Shown in pieces: positions 9,364 through 18,778 of a DNA stretch of 64,000 nt; the first letter of the stretch is position 1; every line of letters starts with the position of its first letter. The stretch comes from CAJQHT01 sp038123275 (lineage in GTDB: Bacteria; Pseudomonadota; Alphaproteobacteria; Rickettsiales; UBA1997), in assembly GCA_038123275.1 (NCBI GenBank), contig JAYORG010000005.1, forward strand, positions 1-64,000. Direction: 5' to 3'. The notes beneath the pieces were generated by a model. That model ran no database searches and was not told the origin of the DNA. It worked only from the letters and a program-made list of their open reading frames with translations. The position numbers and the translations under genes are program-made.

Positions 9364-10442
9364 TAGATTTTTTAGATTCTATTTTAGCGAATGAACAGTT
9401 AATTTGGCCTCTGCAAATCTTTTCAATTATATTTATTGCCCTAATTGCTAGTTTAATAACCACCAAAATTATTACTAGAACTCAAAAAAAATTACTTAAA
9501 AATGATAATAAATGGGATGATTTAGTCATTCTATCAATAAGAAGGCCTGTAAAAACTTTAATATGGATTCTAGGCATTGCCTTTGCTATTGATATATCTA
9601 ATCAATATTCCAATACCGACCTTTCTTATATTTCAACAACTATTAAAGATCTTGGTTTAATATTCGCCTTAAGTTGGAGTGCCTGGCGCTTAATTAAATC
9701 CTATGAAAATAGACTAACCAGAGAAAAAACCAAAAAGAAAATTGATATCACAACCGCCAATGCTGTTATTAAATTAATTAAAGCTTCCTTAATTATTACT
9801 TTTTCTTTAGTGACCTTGCAAACTCTTGGCGTTAGTATTAATGGTGTTTTAGCATTTGGTGGAGTTGGCGGTATAGCCATTGGTTTTGCTGCTAGAGATT
9901 TATTAGCTAACTTCTTTGGCGCCATCATGATTTATATGGATCGCCCTTTTATAGTTGGAGACTGGATTAGATCTCCTGACAAAGAAATTGAAGGCACAGT
10001 TGAACAAATTGGCTGGAGATTAACTCACATTAGAACCTTTGATAAAAGAATGCTTTATGTACCAAATGCGGTATTTAGCTCAATTGCCATTGAAAACCCT
10101 TCAAGAATGACCAACAGAAGAATTAATGAAACTATTGGCCTTAGATATGATGATGTTAGTAAAGTAAATAAAATATTAAAAGAGATTAAAGAAATGCTAA
10201 TAAGCCATAAAGAAATTGATGAGAAGAAAACTTTAATGGTTAATTTAAATAAATTTAATGATTATTCAGTGGATTTCTTTATTTATACCTTTACTCACAC
10301 TACTGATTGGGTTAATTTTCATCAAGTAAAACAAGAAATTTTATTAAAAATCAGTGATATTATTTCTAAAAATAAAGCACAAATGGCCTTCCCTACTTCT
10401 GTTATTAATATTGAAGATGACTTAAAAATAACTCAAAAATAG
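9360..10442 (+). CDS. mscS: MscS-family mechanosensitive ion channel
   Basis: Inner-membrane channel that opens on hypo-osmotic stress. 360 residues: hydrophobic segments near 15-35, 65-85, 95-115 and 140-160. The pore-lining segment follows, rich in Gly and Ala (FGGVGGIAIGFAARDLLANF). The MscS beta domain comes next (DRPFIVGDWI, then GTVEQIGWRLTHIRTFD and VPNAVFSS). The C-terminal part is the usual alpha/beta cage domain. Start overlaps the upstream dehydrogenase by 4 nt, and the next gene begins one base after its stop, so the three form one transcription unit. Confidence 0.92.
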   Translation: MIDFLDSILANEQLIWPLQIFSIIFIALIASLITTKIITRTQKKLLKNDNKWDDLVILSIRRPVKTLIWILGIAFAIDISNQYSNTDLSYISTTIKDLGLIFALSWSAWRLIKSYENRLTREKTKKKIDITTANAVIKLIKASLIITFSLVTLQTLGVSINGVLAFGGVGGIAIGFAARDLLANFFGAIMIYMDRPFIVGDWIRSPDKEIEGTVEQIGWRLTHIRTFDKRMLYVPNAVFSSIAIENPSRMTNRRINETIGLRYDDVSKVNKILKEIKEMLISHKEIDEKKTLMVNLNKFNDYSVDFFIYTFTHTTDWVNFHQVKQEILLKISDIISKNKAQMAFPTSVINIEDDLKITQK

Positions 10443-10443
10443 C

Positions 10444-11262
10444 ATGCAATATTGCTCTGTTAATTATCAAATAAAATTAGAAAATGAAGCTTCTATTTCA
10501 ATTAATGAAAGAGGTTTTTTATTTGGTGATGGTATCTTTGAAACTTGCAGAATAAAAGATGGCAAAATTGATAGTTATCAATCTCATTTAAATAGACTAA
10601 AATTAGGACTTGAAGCAATTAAAATTGATTTTGATTTATCTAAATTAGAAGAAAATACCACTCAATTAATTACAAAAAATAACCTAAAAGAAGGAATAGT
10701 TAGAATATACATCAGCAGAGGCAATGGCAGTATTGGATACTTACCAAAACCAAATATAAAGCCATTAATTATTATTCAAACCAAAAATTTACCAAAAAAA
10801 CCTACAGGACCTATTAATTTATGGGTAAGCAAATTAACTAAAATTAGCAATAAATCTCTACCAGTAAGTTATAAATTAGCTCAAGGCTTAAACTCAACAT
10901 TAGCTAAAATTGAGGCTCAAGAAAATAACTGTTTTGATTCTTTATTGTTAAATGATAAGGGAGAAATTTGCGAAACATCATCTGCCAATATATTTTGGGT
11001 TAAAGATAATATTTTATACACTCCACACAAAGATTGTGGATTGTTACTTGGAACAGTTAGACAAAAAATAATAGATTTATCACCAATAGAAGTTAAAGAA
11101 GTAAAATTCAATTTAGACCAACTTTTATTAGCTGATGAAATATTTATTACTAATGTTTCTTATAAAATTTTACAAATTAATCAAATTCTACCAAATAACC
11201 AACAACTCAAAGGAAATAAATATTTTATTACCTTTGATAAATTATTATCTATGTCATGCTGA
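10444..11262 (+). CDS. Class IV aminotransferase / aminodeoxychorismate lyase-like PLP enzyme
   Basis: 272 residues of fold-type IV PLP enzymes. RGFLFGDGIFET (23-34) and the C-terminal GEICETSSANIFWVK and LLLGTVRQ blocks are the family signatures. The PLP lysine is probably the one in VSYKLAQGLNSTLAK. The family includes branched-chain aminotransferase, D-amino acid aminotransferase and 4-amino-4-deoxychorismate lyase (PabC). The short length favours PabC or D-amino acid aminotransferase, but I cannot decide. The last codons (ATG TCA TGC TGA) come from the first bases of a dispersed palindromic repeat, so the C-terminus was set by insertion of the repeat. Confidence 0.8.
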   Translation: MQYCSVNYQIKLENEASISINERGFLFGDGIFETCRIKDGKIDSYQSHLNRLKLGLEAIKIDFDLSKLEENTTQLITKNNLKEGIVRIYISRGNGSIGYLPKPNIKPLIIIQTKNLPKKPTGPINLWVSKLTKISNKSLPVSYKLAQGLNSTLAKIEAQENNCFDSLLLNDKGEICETSSANIFWVKDNILYTPHKDCGLLLGTVRQKIIDLSPIEVKEVKFNLDQLLLADEIFITNVSYKILQINQILPNNQQLKGNKYFITFDKLLSMSC

Positions 11263-11432
11263 ACTTAGAAAATGTTAGGGTTGCTTAGCAACCCTTACAG
11301 TTTCTTACGTGAAGTACCTCAACCAACATAACATTAGCCAAAACTAACCCCTCCATCCCTTGCATGAGATCCTTCACATAAGTCACCCTAAGCCATCAAA
11401 GATGGCTAATAGTTCCTAAGTTCAGGATAACA
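11252..11432. repeat. Dispersed palindromic repeat, copy 1
   Basis: Begins TGTCATGCTGAACTTAGAA and ends with the inverted counterpart TTCAGGATAACA. Inside, AGGGTTGC and GCAACCCT form a hairpin around a TTA loop. It lies between the convergent aminotransferase and M16 peptidase genes, and its first 11 bases are the end of the aminotransferase gene. Confidence 0.85.
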
Positions 11433-11474
11433 GTTATTGTAGCACTTGTCATTATAGAAAAAACAAATACAAGA

Positions 11475-12707
11475 TTACATTACTTTAACATTGCCAACCT
11501 CACCAATAGCACTAAAAGTCTTTTTAGAAGAAAATATTTTATTAGCTAAAGCAATTACATCTTCTTTTTCTATTTTTAATATTTTATCTGTAACTTCTTC
11601 ATATGGTCTAATCCTACCAAAAGATAAAATATCGCTACCCATTTTCTGAGATCTATTATTATTACTTTCAGAAGACATTAACATACCAGCACTAAGTTGT
11701 GATTTAGCTCTATTTAACTCAACATCAGTAATATTTTTAGTAATTTTCTCTAACTCACCAATAGTAACATCAATTAACTCATTGGCTTTCTTAGCATTAG
11801 TGGCACTATATACTCCAAAAACTCCACTATCTTTATTAGCAGAATTAAATGCGTAAATTGAATAGCATAAACCTCTTTTTTCTCTAATTTCCTGAAATAA
11901 TCTTGAAGACATTCCGCCACCTAAAATTGAAGATAAAATTTGAGCATTATAAAAATTATCATCTAAATATGAAATTCCTTCAAATCCTAAAATTAAATTA
12001 GCTTGTTCTAATTTCTTTTCTTTTTTAAAGGATCCACCTTGATATTTGCCTGATTCTGGATTTTCTATCTTATTATTAGCTAAAGAAGCAAAAGAATTTT
12101 TAACATCTTTAATAAAATCAGCTTCTTTAATATTTCCAGATGCAACAATAGCAATATTTGAGTTGTTATATTGCTTATCTATGTAATTTTGTAAATTATC
12201 ACGCTTAAAATTCTTAACATTTGATTCCGGCCCTAATATAGATCTTCCAAGAGCTTGGTTTGGAAAAGCAGTTTCTTGAAAATAATCAAAAATAATATCA
12301 TCTGGAGTATCATTGGTCATGGCAATTTCTTGCAAAATAACCCCTCTTTCCTTTTCCAACTCGCCCTCATCAAAAGTCGAATTCTGTAAAATATCTGCTA
12401 AAAATTCCGTAGCAAACTTAGCATCTTTTTTTAATACCTTAACATAATAAACTGTCTTTTCCCTAGAAGTGTAAGCATTAATCCTGCCCCCAATATCTTC
12501 AAAATTTTGAGCTATTTGTTGTGCAGTTCTAGTTTTGGTACCTTTAAATGCCATATGTTCCAAAAAATGTGAAACACCATTATTAGCTTCATTTTCATTT
12601 CTACTACCAGTATTAACAAAAACAGCAATTGAAACTGTTTGCACATTTTTAATCTCGTCAACTGCAACCCTTAGTCCATTATCTAAAGTTGTTATATTAG
12701 TTTTCAT
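11475..12707 (-). CDS. M16 zinc metallopeptidase, mitochondrial-processing-peptidase-like
   Basis: 410 residues, the single-unit M16B type common in alphaproteobacteria. The inverted zinc motif HFLEH is at 47-51, with Glu50 as catalytic base, and the third ligand is Glu127 in LQEIAM, 76 residues later as expected. The C-terminal half carries the LGGGMSSRLFQEIREKRGL block (pattern GxxSRLF-x-E-x-R-x-x-x-GL-x-Y). These proteins are the bacterial relatives of the mitochondrial presequence protease beta subunit. It is transcribed divergently from pdxH across a hairpin-bearing MITE-like element. No signal peptide is visible, so a cytoplasmic location is likely. Confidence 0.92.
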   Translation of the reverse strand: MKTNITTLDNGLRVAVDEIKNVQTVSIAVFVNTGSRNENEANNGVSHFLEHMAFKGTKTRTAQQIAQNFEDIGGRINAYTSREKTVYYVKVLKKDAKFATEFLADILQNSTFDEGELEKERGVILQEIAMTNDTPDDIIFDYFQETAFPNQALGRSILGPESNVKNFKRDNLQNYIDKQYNNSNIAIVASGNIKEADFIKDVKNSFASLANNKIENPESGKYQGGSFKKEKKLEQANLILGFEGISYLDDNFYNAQILSSILGGGMSSRLFQEIREKRGLCYSIYAFNSANKDSGVFGVYSATNAKKANELIDVTIGELEKITKNITDVELNRAKSQLSAGMLMSSESNNNRSQKMGSDILSFGRIRPYEEVTDKILKIEKEDVIALANKIFSSKKTFSAIGEVGNVKVM

Positions 12708-12732
12708 AATATGATTTTTAATTTGAATTTAT

Positions 12733-12914
12733 AAAGGCCTTTGCACAACTAAAATCATTCAATTTTTTTCTAGTTTTGAGAAGAAATTAAGTGGCTTTCT
12801 AACCATATATTTTTATATATGGTTAGAAAGCCACTTAATTTACACCAAAAATAGGAGAAAAGTGGATGATTTTTAATAAAAAATATATAAAATTTTAGTT
12901 GTGTAAAGGTCTTT
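12733..12914. mobile_element. MITE-like element with perfect 27-bp hairpin
   Basis: About 23-bp terminal inverted repeats with two mismatches: AAAGGCCTTTGCACAACTAA starting at 12733 and its inverted counterpart ending at 12914. Inside is a perfect 27-bp stem (12784-12810 with 12815-12841) around a TTTT loop. There is no ORF. It occupies the intergenic region between the divergent M16 peptidase and pdxH genes. Related ends lie at 38328-38389 and 14911-14926. The end sequence resembles some IS5-type ends, but I cannot confirm that. Confidence 0.7.
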
Positions 12915-12968
12915 TTTATTTTAAAAAGTGGATATTAGTTAACGGGTTAATTAAATAAAAGATAAAAT

Positions 12969-13562
12969 ATGTCAAACATAGAAGATAATCCAATCAAATT
13001 ATTTAACAAATGGTTTAATGAGGCCAAAAAAACTGGCATTAAAGAACCAGAAGCAGTTAGCTTAGCAACTGCAACTAAAGATGGTAAGCCATCAAATAGA
13101 ATGGTATTAATCAAAAGCTATGATGAAAATGGTTTTGTTTTTTTTACCAATTTAGAAAGTCAGAAAGGTCAGGAAATAAAAGAAAATCCATTCGCTTCCA
13201 TGTGTTTTTTCTGGCCCGAAACTAACAAACAAATAAGAATTGAAGGCTCATTAACACAAATTTCAAACAAAGAAGCTGATAAATATTTTACTTCTAGACC
13301 ATTAAATAGCAGAATTGGAGCTTTAGTTTCTAAACAATCAAAACCAATTAAAGAAAGTGATTTTGATCTATTTAAAAAAACAGCTCTTGAATCATTCAAA
13401 CTATTAGCTACAAAAGAAATTAAAAGACCTGAGTACTGGTCAGGATTTACCTTAATTCCAAATAGAATAGAATTTTGGCAAAGAGGTGAATTTAGAATCC
13501 ACAAAAGAACATCTTACTTAAAAAATAAAGATAAGTGGGAAGTTAGCTTTCTTTATCCATAA
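12969..13562 (+). CDS. pdxH: Pyridoxine/pyridoxamine 5'-phosphate oxidase
   Basis: FMN enzyme that makes pyridoxal 5'-phosphate, the cofactor of GlyA, ThrC, CysK and the class IV aminotransferase in this window. 197 residues, the short form. SLATATKDGKPSNRMVLIK (26-44) and GFVFFTNLESQKGQEI are the FMN- and substrate-binding blocks. SRIGALVSKQS is the middle signature and FWQRGEFRIHKR the C-terminal one. The final YP matches the family end. Its last 20 bases overlap the convergent FAD-binding protein gene. Confidence 0.95.
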   Translation: MSNIEDNPIKLFNKWFNEAKKTGIKEPEAVSLATATKDGKPSNRMVLIKSYDENGFVFFTNLESQKGQEIKENPFASMCFFWPETNKQIRIEGSLTQISNKEADKYFTSRPLNSRIGALVSKQSKPIKESDFDLFKKTALESFKLLATKEIKRPEYWSGFTLIPNRIEFWQRGEFRIHKRTSYLKNKDKWEVSFLYP

Positions 13563-14910
13563 TATTTTTTATCAAAGCTTTTGCTAATAATTTGGCATTT
13601 TGATTAATATCAAAATAAGCACAAGATTCAAGAGTTTCAACGCTGCTAGCAACTGGCCCCACAAAAGATATTGAACCTATGATATCGTTGCTATTTGCCC
13701 TCTTCACAAAACCATCCTTATTACATTCAATCTTTCCAAATTGATCTTGTTTAATTATCTTTTTAGAAATTAAATTGCTAATAAAAGGATTATTAAGTGG
13801 CTGAGGACCAGTTGCAGAAATAATATTATCAAATACGCCAACATAACCATCTTGAAATTCTACTACATATTGCTTCTTTTCTTTATTAAACTCAATATCA
13901 ATAATATTATTAGGCAATGTCTCAAGCTTACCTTGCTCTTTCATAATATTTATTTTTTCCATAATATGACGAGGTAAAGTATGACGATAATAATTCCATA
14001 TTTTCCAATATTTATCCATAAATTCTATTCTATCTTCTCTTGGCATTAATAACCAAATTTCATTAAGATTTAAACGAATAAATTTTATAGTTGCTACCCT
14101 GGCATCAGAAACACAAAAATCATATTCTTTTATTTTTCTAACAACATCTTTAGCAAAAAGTCTAACTAGATATTTAAAAGAAAGAGGTTTTTTTGCTTTA
14201 ATATTTTTTAAAGTCAAAAAGATATTATCTTTTAATACTTTTGATGTTAAAGCCTGAAACTTACCACTAGGAGAGGTAATAAAAGTTTGAGCATTATATT
14301 TCTTGTTTAACAATAAAATCATATCAACTGCTGTTAGTCCAGAACCAATAACCATAACCTTGGAATTCTCTTTAACAATATTTTCTACATCATCTAAATA
14401 TGGTTTTACTATATTTGAAATATGGTTATATGGCGTGCAAATATAATTGCCAGTTGCTACTATTGTGTGGTTTGTATCTCTAATTACTCCTGCCTCATCT
14501 AATATTTGTGCAATATTAGCATTATCATCTAATATCGCCTTTTGAGCTCTTTGATTAATATGAGTTATTGTAATATTGTATTTTTGTGCTTTAGCTAAGG
14601 TTTCTGTATGTAAATAATTTACATACTTGCCAATAGTTAATCTTTTTACAAACCCATCAACTTCTACACCGTAACCATTTAATTTCATCCACTCTATTAA
14701 ACCTTCATGCTGGTTAGCTGTAGTATTGGTAATATGAAAATCACAACTATCAGCAAATGCTACACCACCTTTACCAAAGCGGTCCTTATAATCATACAAA
14801 ATAATTTCTGAGATTTTACTAAGAGATACATTAAGACTAACTATATTGTCTATGATGTACTGCAATGTTAAAGTTCCGCTTACTCCTCCACCTATGATCG
14901 ATATTTTCAT
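13543..14910 (-). CDS. FAD/NAD(P)-binding protein of the NAD_binding_9 type
   Basis: 455 residues. IIGGGVSGTL (4-13) is the dinucleotide-binding loop. DRFGKGGVAFADSCDFHITN (with N at the FHIT-N position) matches the FGxGxAY...LxN pattern typical of the group annotated as FAD-NAD(P)-binding protein. A second nucleotide motif, VMVIGSGLTAVDMILLL, is near residue 185, and the ATG motif in NIISATGPQPLNNP is near 380. Related proteins are uncharacterised or linked to hydroxylation in secondary metabolism; the substrate is unknown. It runs convergent to pdxH and lies 45 nt downstream of ppdK. Confidence 0.7.
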   Translation of the reverse strand: MKISIIGGGVSGTLTLQYIIDNIVSLNVSLSKISEIILYDYKDRFGKGGVAFADSCDFHITNTTANQHEGLIEWMKLNGYGVEVDGFVKRLTIGKYVNYLHTETLAKAQKYNITITHINQRAQKAILDDNANIAQILDEAGVIRDTNHTIVATGNYICTPYNHISNIVKPYLDDVENIVKENSKVMVIGSGLTAVDMILLLNKKYNAQTFITSPSGKFQALTSKVLKDNIFLTLKNIKAKKPLSFKYLVRLFAKDVVRKIKEYDFCVSDARVATIKFIRLNLNEIWLLMPREDRIEFMDKYWKIWNYYRHTLPRHIMEKINIMKEQGKLETLPNNIIDIEFNKEKKQYVVEFQDGYVGVFDNIISATGPQPLNNPFISNLISKKIIKQDQFGKIECNKDGFVKRANSNDIIGSISFVGPVASSVETLESCAYFDINQNAKLLAKALIKNIMDKES

Positions 14911-14955
14911 ACCTTTGCACTAAAATATTAACTAACAGTGTCTAAACCTAAATTC
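14911..14955. repeat. Fragments of two dispersed repeat ends
   Basis: 14911-14926 (ACCTTTGCACTAAAAT) matches the end of the element at 12733 with a small deletion. 14930-14946 (TAACTAACAGTGTCTAA) matches the end of the element at 31748. They appear to be decayed solo ends. Confidence 0.45.
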
Positions 14956-17598
14956 CTAAAGAGTAGCCCTGGCAGCAGCAAGTCTAGCTATTGGCACTCT
15001 ATAAGGAGAACAAGAAACATAATCTAAACCTGTATTGTGACAAAAATAAATAGAACTTGGATCTCCACCATGTTCACCACAAATTCCAAGCTTAATATTT
15101 GAACGAGTCTTACGACCTTTTTGAACTGCCATTTCAACTAACTGCCCTACCCCTTCTTGATCTAAGCAAGCAAATGGATCTTTCTCAAAAATTCCAGATT
15201 CTTGATAATGAGGTAAAAAATTAGAAGAATCATCTCTAGATAAACCAAAAGTTGTTTGGGTTAAATCATTAGTTCCAAAACTAAAAAATTCAGCCTCATT
15301 AGCAATATCATCAGCCATTAAAGCTGCCCTTGGTAACTCAATCATGGTGCCAATCATATATTTTGCACTGTAACCAACTTCTTTTTGAGCTTTTAAAATT
15401 ACTTCTTTTAAAATTTGCAATTCCTTCTTGGTTGAAACCAGTGGAATCATAATTTCCAAAGAAACATCCTTACCTTTACTTTCTTTAACCTTTTTAGCGG
15501 CACCAAAAATAGCCTTAACTTGCATCTCATAAATTTCTGGATAAGAGATTCCAAGCCTGCATCCTCTATGTCCAAGCATTGGATTTTCTTCTTTTAAAGC
15601 AGCAATTCTTCTTCTCACTAATACAGTGTCTATACCAATAACATCCCCAACTTCTTTAATTTCATTTTCCTTATGAGGCAAAAATTCATGAAGCGGTGGA
15701 TCTAAAAGACGAATTGTCACTGGCAAACCAGACATAATTTCAAATATTTGCGTAAAATCTTTTTCCTGAATTGGTAATAATTTTTCTAAAGCCTTTTTTC
15801 TTCCCTCTTTATCCTCAGCTAAAATCATTTCTCTAACAGACACGATGCGATCTTCATTAAAGAACATATGTTCAGTTCTACACAACCCAATACCTTGCGC
15901 GCCAAATTCAATTGCTGTTTTACAATCAGCTGGAGTTTCGGCGTTAGTTCTTACTTTTAACTTTCTGATGTTATCAGCCCAACTCATAACAGTTTTAAAG
16001 TCTCCTGATAAATTAGGTTTTAACGTTGGAACCTTACCTAAAATAACTTCACCATTTGAACCATTTAAAGTAATAACATCACCCTCTTTAACCTTAATGC
16101 CACCAACAGTAAAAAATTTACCTTCACTGTCAATTTGAAGTAATGTAGCGCCACTAACACAACAAGTTCCCATTCCACGAGCAACAACAGCAGCATGAGA
16201 AGTCATGCCTCCTCTAGCAGTTAAAATACCTTGTGAAACATGCATTCCCTTAATATCTTCTGGACTAGTTTCATTTCTAACCAAAATAACATTTTCTTTT
16301 TGAGCTCTAAGCTCAGCATCTTTTGAGGTAAATACTACTACACCAGATGCAGCTCCTGGAGATGCTGGCAAACCTTTAGCAATAACTTGTACTTTTGCCT
16401 TAGGATCTAAAGCTGGATGTAATAATTGATCTAACGATTCAGGATCAATTCTTTTAATCGCCTCATTTTTATCAATTAATTTCTCATCAACCATATCAAC
16501 AGCAATTTTTAAAGCTGCAGCTGCAGTTCTTTTACCGCTTCTAGTTTGAAGCATCCATAATTTATTATTTTGAACAGTAAATTCAATATCCTGCATATCA
16601 CGATAATGAGCTTCTAACTTCTTGTAAGTAGCTACTAATTGATCATAGATTTCTGGCATTGATTCCTCCATAGAAGGTAAATCAGACCCGGATTCTTCCT
16701 TAGCTTTTTTGGTAATTGATTGCGGAGTTCTAATTCCAGCAACTACATCTTCACCTTGAGCATTTATTAAATATTCACCATAAAAAGATTTTTCACCAGT
16801 TGATGGGTTTCTAGTAAATGCTACACCAGTAGCACAATCTTCACCCATATTACCAAATACCATTGACTGCACACTAACCGCAGTTCCCCAAATAGCTGGA
16901 ATATCATTTAATTGACGATATGTAATAGCACGATCATTCATCCATGAGGCAAATACTGCCCTAACAGCACCCCATAATTGTTCATTTACATCTTGCGGAA
17001 AATCTTTCCCTGTTTCTTCTTTAACCTTATCCTTAAACAAATTTACTAAATCTTCCAATGCATCACCATCTAACTCAGTATCAAGACTAACACCTAACTC
17101 ATCTTTCTTTTCATCTAAAATTACCTCAAAATTGTAATGATCTACCTCTAAAACAACATCCGCATACATTTGAATAAAACGACGATACGAATCATAAGCA
17201 AATCTTTTATTATTACTTTTTTTAGATAAGCCAATGACAGTTTTGTCATTAAGACCAAGATTCAAAACTGTATCCATCATGCCGGGCATAGAAGCTCTAG
17301 CACCAGACCTAACAGAAAATAATAATGGATTATTTTCATCACCAAAATTAGAACCAATTATATCTTCAATAGACTTTAAAGCCTCTTTTACTTGGCCTTC
17401 TAACTCTTTTGGAAAATTTTGATTATTGTCATAATAAGAATTACAAACATCAGTAGTAATAGTAAAACCAGGAGGAACTGGTAAACCTAATTTTGACATC
17501 TCAGCCAAATTAGCACCCTTGCCACCAAGAGTATTTCTCATAGAAGCATCACCTTGCGCTTCACCATCACCAAAACTGTAAACTAATTTATTAGACAT
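14956..17598 (-). CDS. ppdK: Pyruvate, phosphate dikinase
   Basis: Interconverts pyruvate + ATP + phosphate with phosphoenolpyruvate + AMP + pyrophosphate. 880 residues, full length. The ATP-grasp part is N-terminal (GGKGANLAEMSKLGLPVPPG at 25-44). The phosphoryl-carrier His468 lies in ARGGMTSHAAVVARGMG. The C-terminal barrel carries the PEP-utilising blocks (GCRLGISYPE, then FSFGTNDLTQ) and the catalytic Cys in GICGEHGGDP. Together with the aldolase and GpmI here it supports a pyrophosphate-linked glycolysis/gluconeogenesis, common in Rickettsiales. The AlkC-like gene ends 13 nt upstream in the same direction. Confidence 0.97.
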   Translation of the reverse strand: MSNKLVYSFGDGEAQGDASMRNTLGGKGANLAEMSKLGLPVPPGFTITTDVCNSYYDNNQNFPKELEGQVKEALKSIEDIIGSNFGDENNPLLFSVRSGARASMPGMMDTVLNLGLNDKTVIGLSKKSNNKRFAYDSYRRFIQMYADVVLEVDHYNFEVILDEKKDELGVSLDTELDGDALEDLVNLFKDKVKEETGKDFPQDVNEQLWGAVRAVFASWMNDRAITYRQLNDIPAIWGTAVSVQSMVFGNMGEDCATGVAFTRNPSTGEKSFYGEYLINAQGEDVVAGIRTPQSITKKAKEESGSDLPSMEESMPEIYDQLVATYKKLEAHYRDMQDIEFTVQNNKLWMLQTRSGKRTAAAALKIAVDMVDEKLIDKNEAIKRIDPESLDQLLHPALDPKAKVQVIAKGLPASPGAASGVVVFTSKDAELRAQKENVILVRNETSPEDIKGMHVSQGILTARGGMTSHAAVVARGMGTCCVSGATLLQIDSEGKFFTVGGIKVKEGDVITLNGSNGEVILGKVPTLKPNLSGDFKTVMSWADNIRKLKVRTNAETPADCKTAIEFGAQGIGLCRTEHMFFNEDRIVSVREMILAEDKEGRKKALEKLLPIQEKDFTQIFEIMSGLPVTIRLLDPPLHEFLPHKENEIKEVGDVIGIDTVLVRRRIAALKEENPMLGHRGCRLGISYPEIYEMQVKAIFGAAKKVKESKGKDVSLEIMIPLVSTKKELQILKEVILKAQKEVGYSAKYMIGTMIELPRAALMADDIANEAEFFSFGTNDLTQTTFGLSRDDSSNFLPHYQESGIFEKDPFACLDQEGVGQLVEMAVQKGRKTRSNIKLGICGEHGGDPSSIYFCHNTGLDYVSCSPYRVPIARLAAARATL

Positions 17599-17611
17599 TT
17601 GAAATAAAAGA

Positions 17612-18703
17612 TTAACTTATCAAAAAAAATTCCTTAGACTTAACTTCTTTACCATTGACCATCAAAGCAATTTTATGCTTACCTTGATAATATTTTCTAG
17701 TAGTAATTTTTTTAAACGAATGCTGTTTTTTAAAAACATACTCACCTACGTCAAACTGCTTACTTGCAATCTGAAATACTTTTCTAGAAAATTTTTGATC
17801 TTTCCTTAAGAAGTAAATCACATATTCAAGTCTTAATTTTACTTGCTCCTTTACCAAGAACTTAAAGTTAAAACTCAAACTCTCGCCAATATTAATTGTT
17901 AATTTTTGTAAATCAAATGATATGGCTGGATTTTTAACATTTAAATACCCAAATAACTCCAAAGCCTTTTTATTAGAACTTTTTAATAAAGTTCTTAAAC
18001 CATGTTTTACCAATTTATGCCTATTTTGACAATTATCTTTTAGCCACTTTCTACCTAGGCTTAAGGCAATATCAGGATTATCCTTAGAAATATCATTTAA
18101 ACTATTAGCTACACTTCTTCTAACATACTCACTTTCATCATCTTTTAAATTTTCTAAAATTGGAATTATTAAAGTTGGATCTTTTTTAAAATCTTTTAGA
18201 GCAATTCCCCAAGGTAATCTTGGCCTTGAACCTTCAGAAGCCAAACGACGAACATGATAATTATCACTTTTAGAAAAGCTTAAAGAACATTTCAAAGTCT
18301 CCTTTGGATATTTAACAAAAAATTGACGAATAGCAAATTCAGAACTACCATATGAAGTAAAAAACTCTAAAGCATCAATAGAAATATCAAAATGATCCAG
18401 CCCAAATATTTCAACATAATTAGCAAAAATAATTAAAGAAAGACCAGGATATTTACTAACAACCTTAATATCACTTGCAACCTTTTTCAAAATCTCAATA
18501 TCATCTTTGTAACTATTGTCTAAAACCTTATTTAAAGAAAAGCAAACATGACTCATCCTCTTTTTTAAAGCCCTACTCTCCCAACTTTTATCATAAATTA
18601 AAAATAAAAACTCTTCTTGTCTAAAATTAGGACAAAACTTCTTTAAAGAGCTAGATAAAGATAAAAAGAAATTTTTGTCATATACTTCTTTAAGGGAAAT
18701 CAT
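17612..18703 (-). CDS. DNA alkylation repair protein, AlkC-like with C-terminal Ig-like domain
   Basis: 363 residues. Residues about 1-250 are HEAT-like helical repeats; the blocks DNYHVRRLASEGSRPRLPW and DESEYVRRSVANSLNDISK match the AlkC/AlkD DNA glycosylase superfamily (COG4335 type), which excises alkylated bases. Residues about 265-363 look like a beta-rich immunoglobulin-like domain (LTINIGESLSFNF, YYQGKHKIALMVNGKEV), as in the AlkC subgroup where an Ig-like domain aids DNA contact. It is translated toward ppdK with a 13-nt gap. Divergent to the ankyrin gene. Function is inferred from sequence resemblance only. Confidence 0.85.
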   Translation of the reverse strand: MISLKEVYDKNFFLSLSSSLKKFCPNFRQEEFLFLIYDKSWESRALKKRMSHVCFSLNKVLDNSYKDDIEILKKVASDIKVVSKYPGLSLIIFANYVEIFGLDHFDISIDALEFFTSYGSSEFAIRQFFVKYPKETLKCSLSFSKSDNYHVRRLASEGSRPRLPWGIALKDFKKDPTLIIPILENLKDDESEYVRRSVANSLNDISKDNPDIALSLGRKWLKDNCQNRHKLVKHGLRTLLKSSNKKALELFGYLNVKNPAISFDLQKLTINIGESLSFNFKFLVKEQVKLRLEYVIYFLRKDQKFSRKVFQIASKQFDVGEYVFKKQHSFKKITTRKYYQGKHKIALMVNGKEVKSKEFFLIS

Positions 18704-18778
18704 AAAATAATTTTTTTAATAAAAATAATTTGAAAAAACTATCATAACAATATTGACTATTACCCACTGTTAACTAAT

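Noticed and set aside
14911..18778. Repeat ends at 14930 and 18765 as borders of a composite transposon around ppdK
   Set aside because: Their orientation is back to back (right end first, left end second), the wrong arrangement for flanking ends, and the enclosed genes are housekeeping genes.
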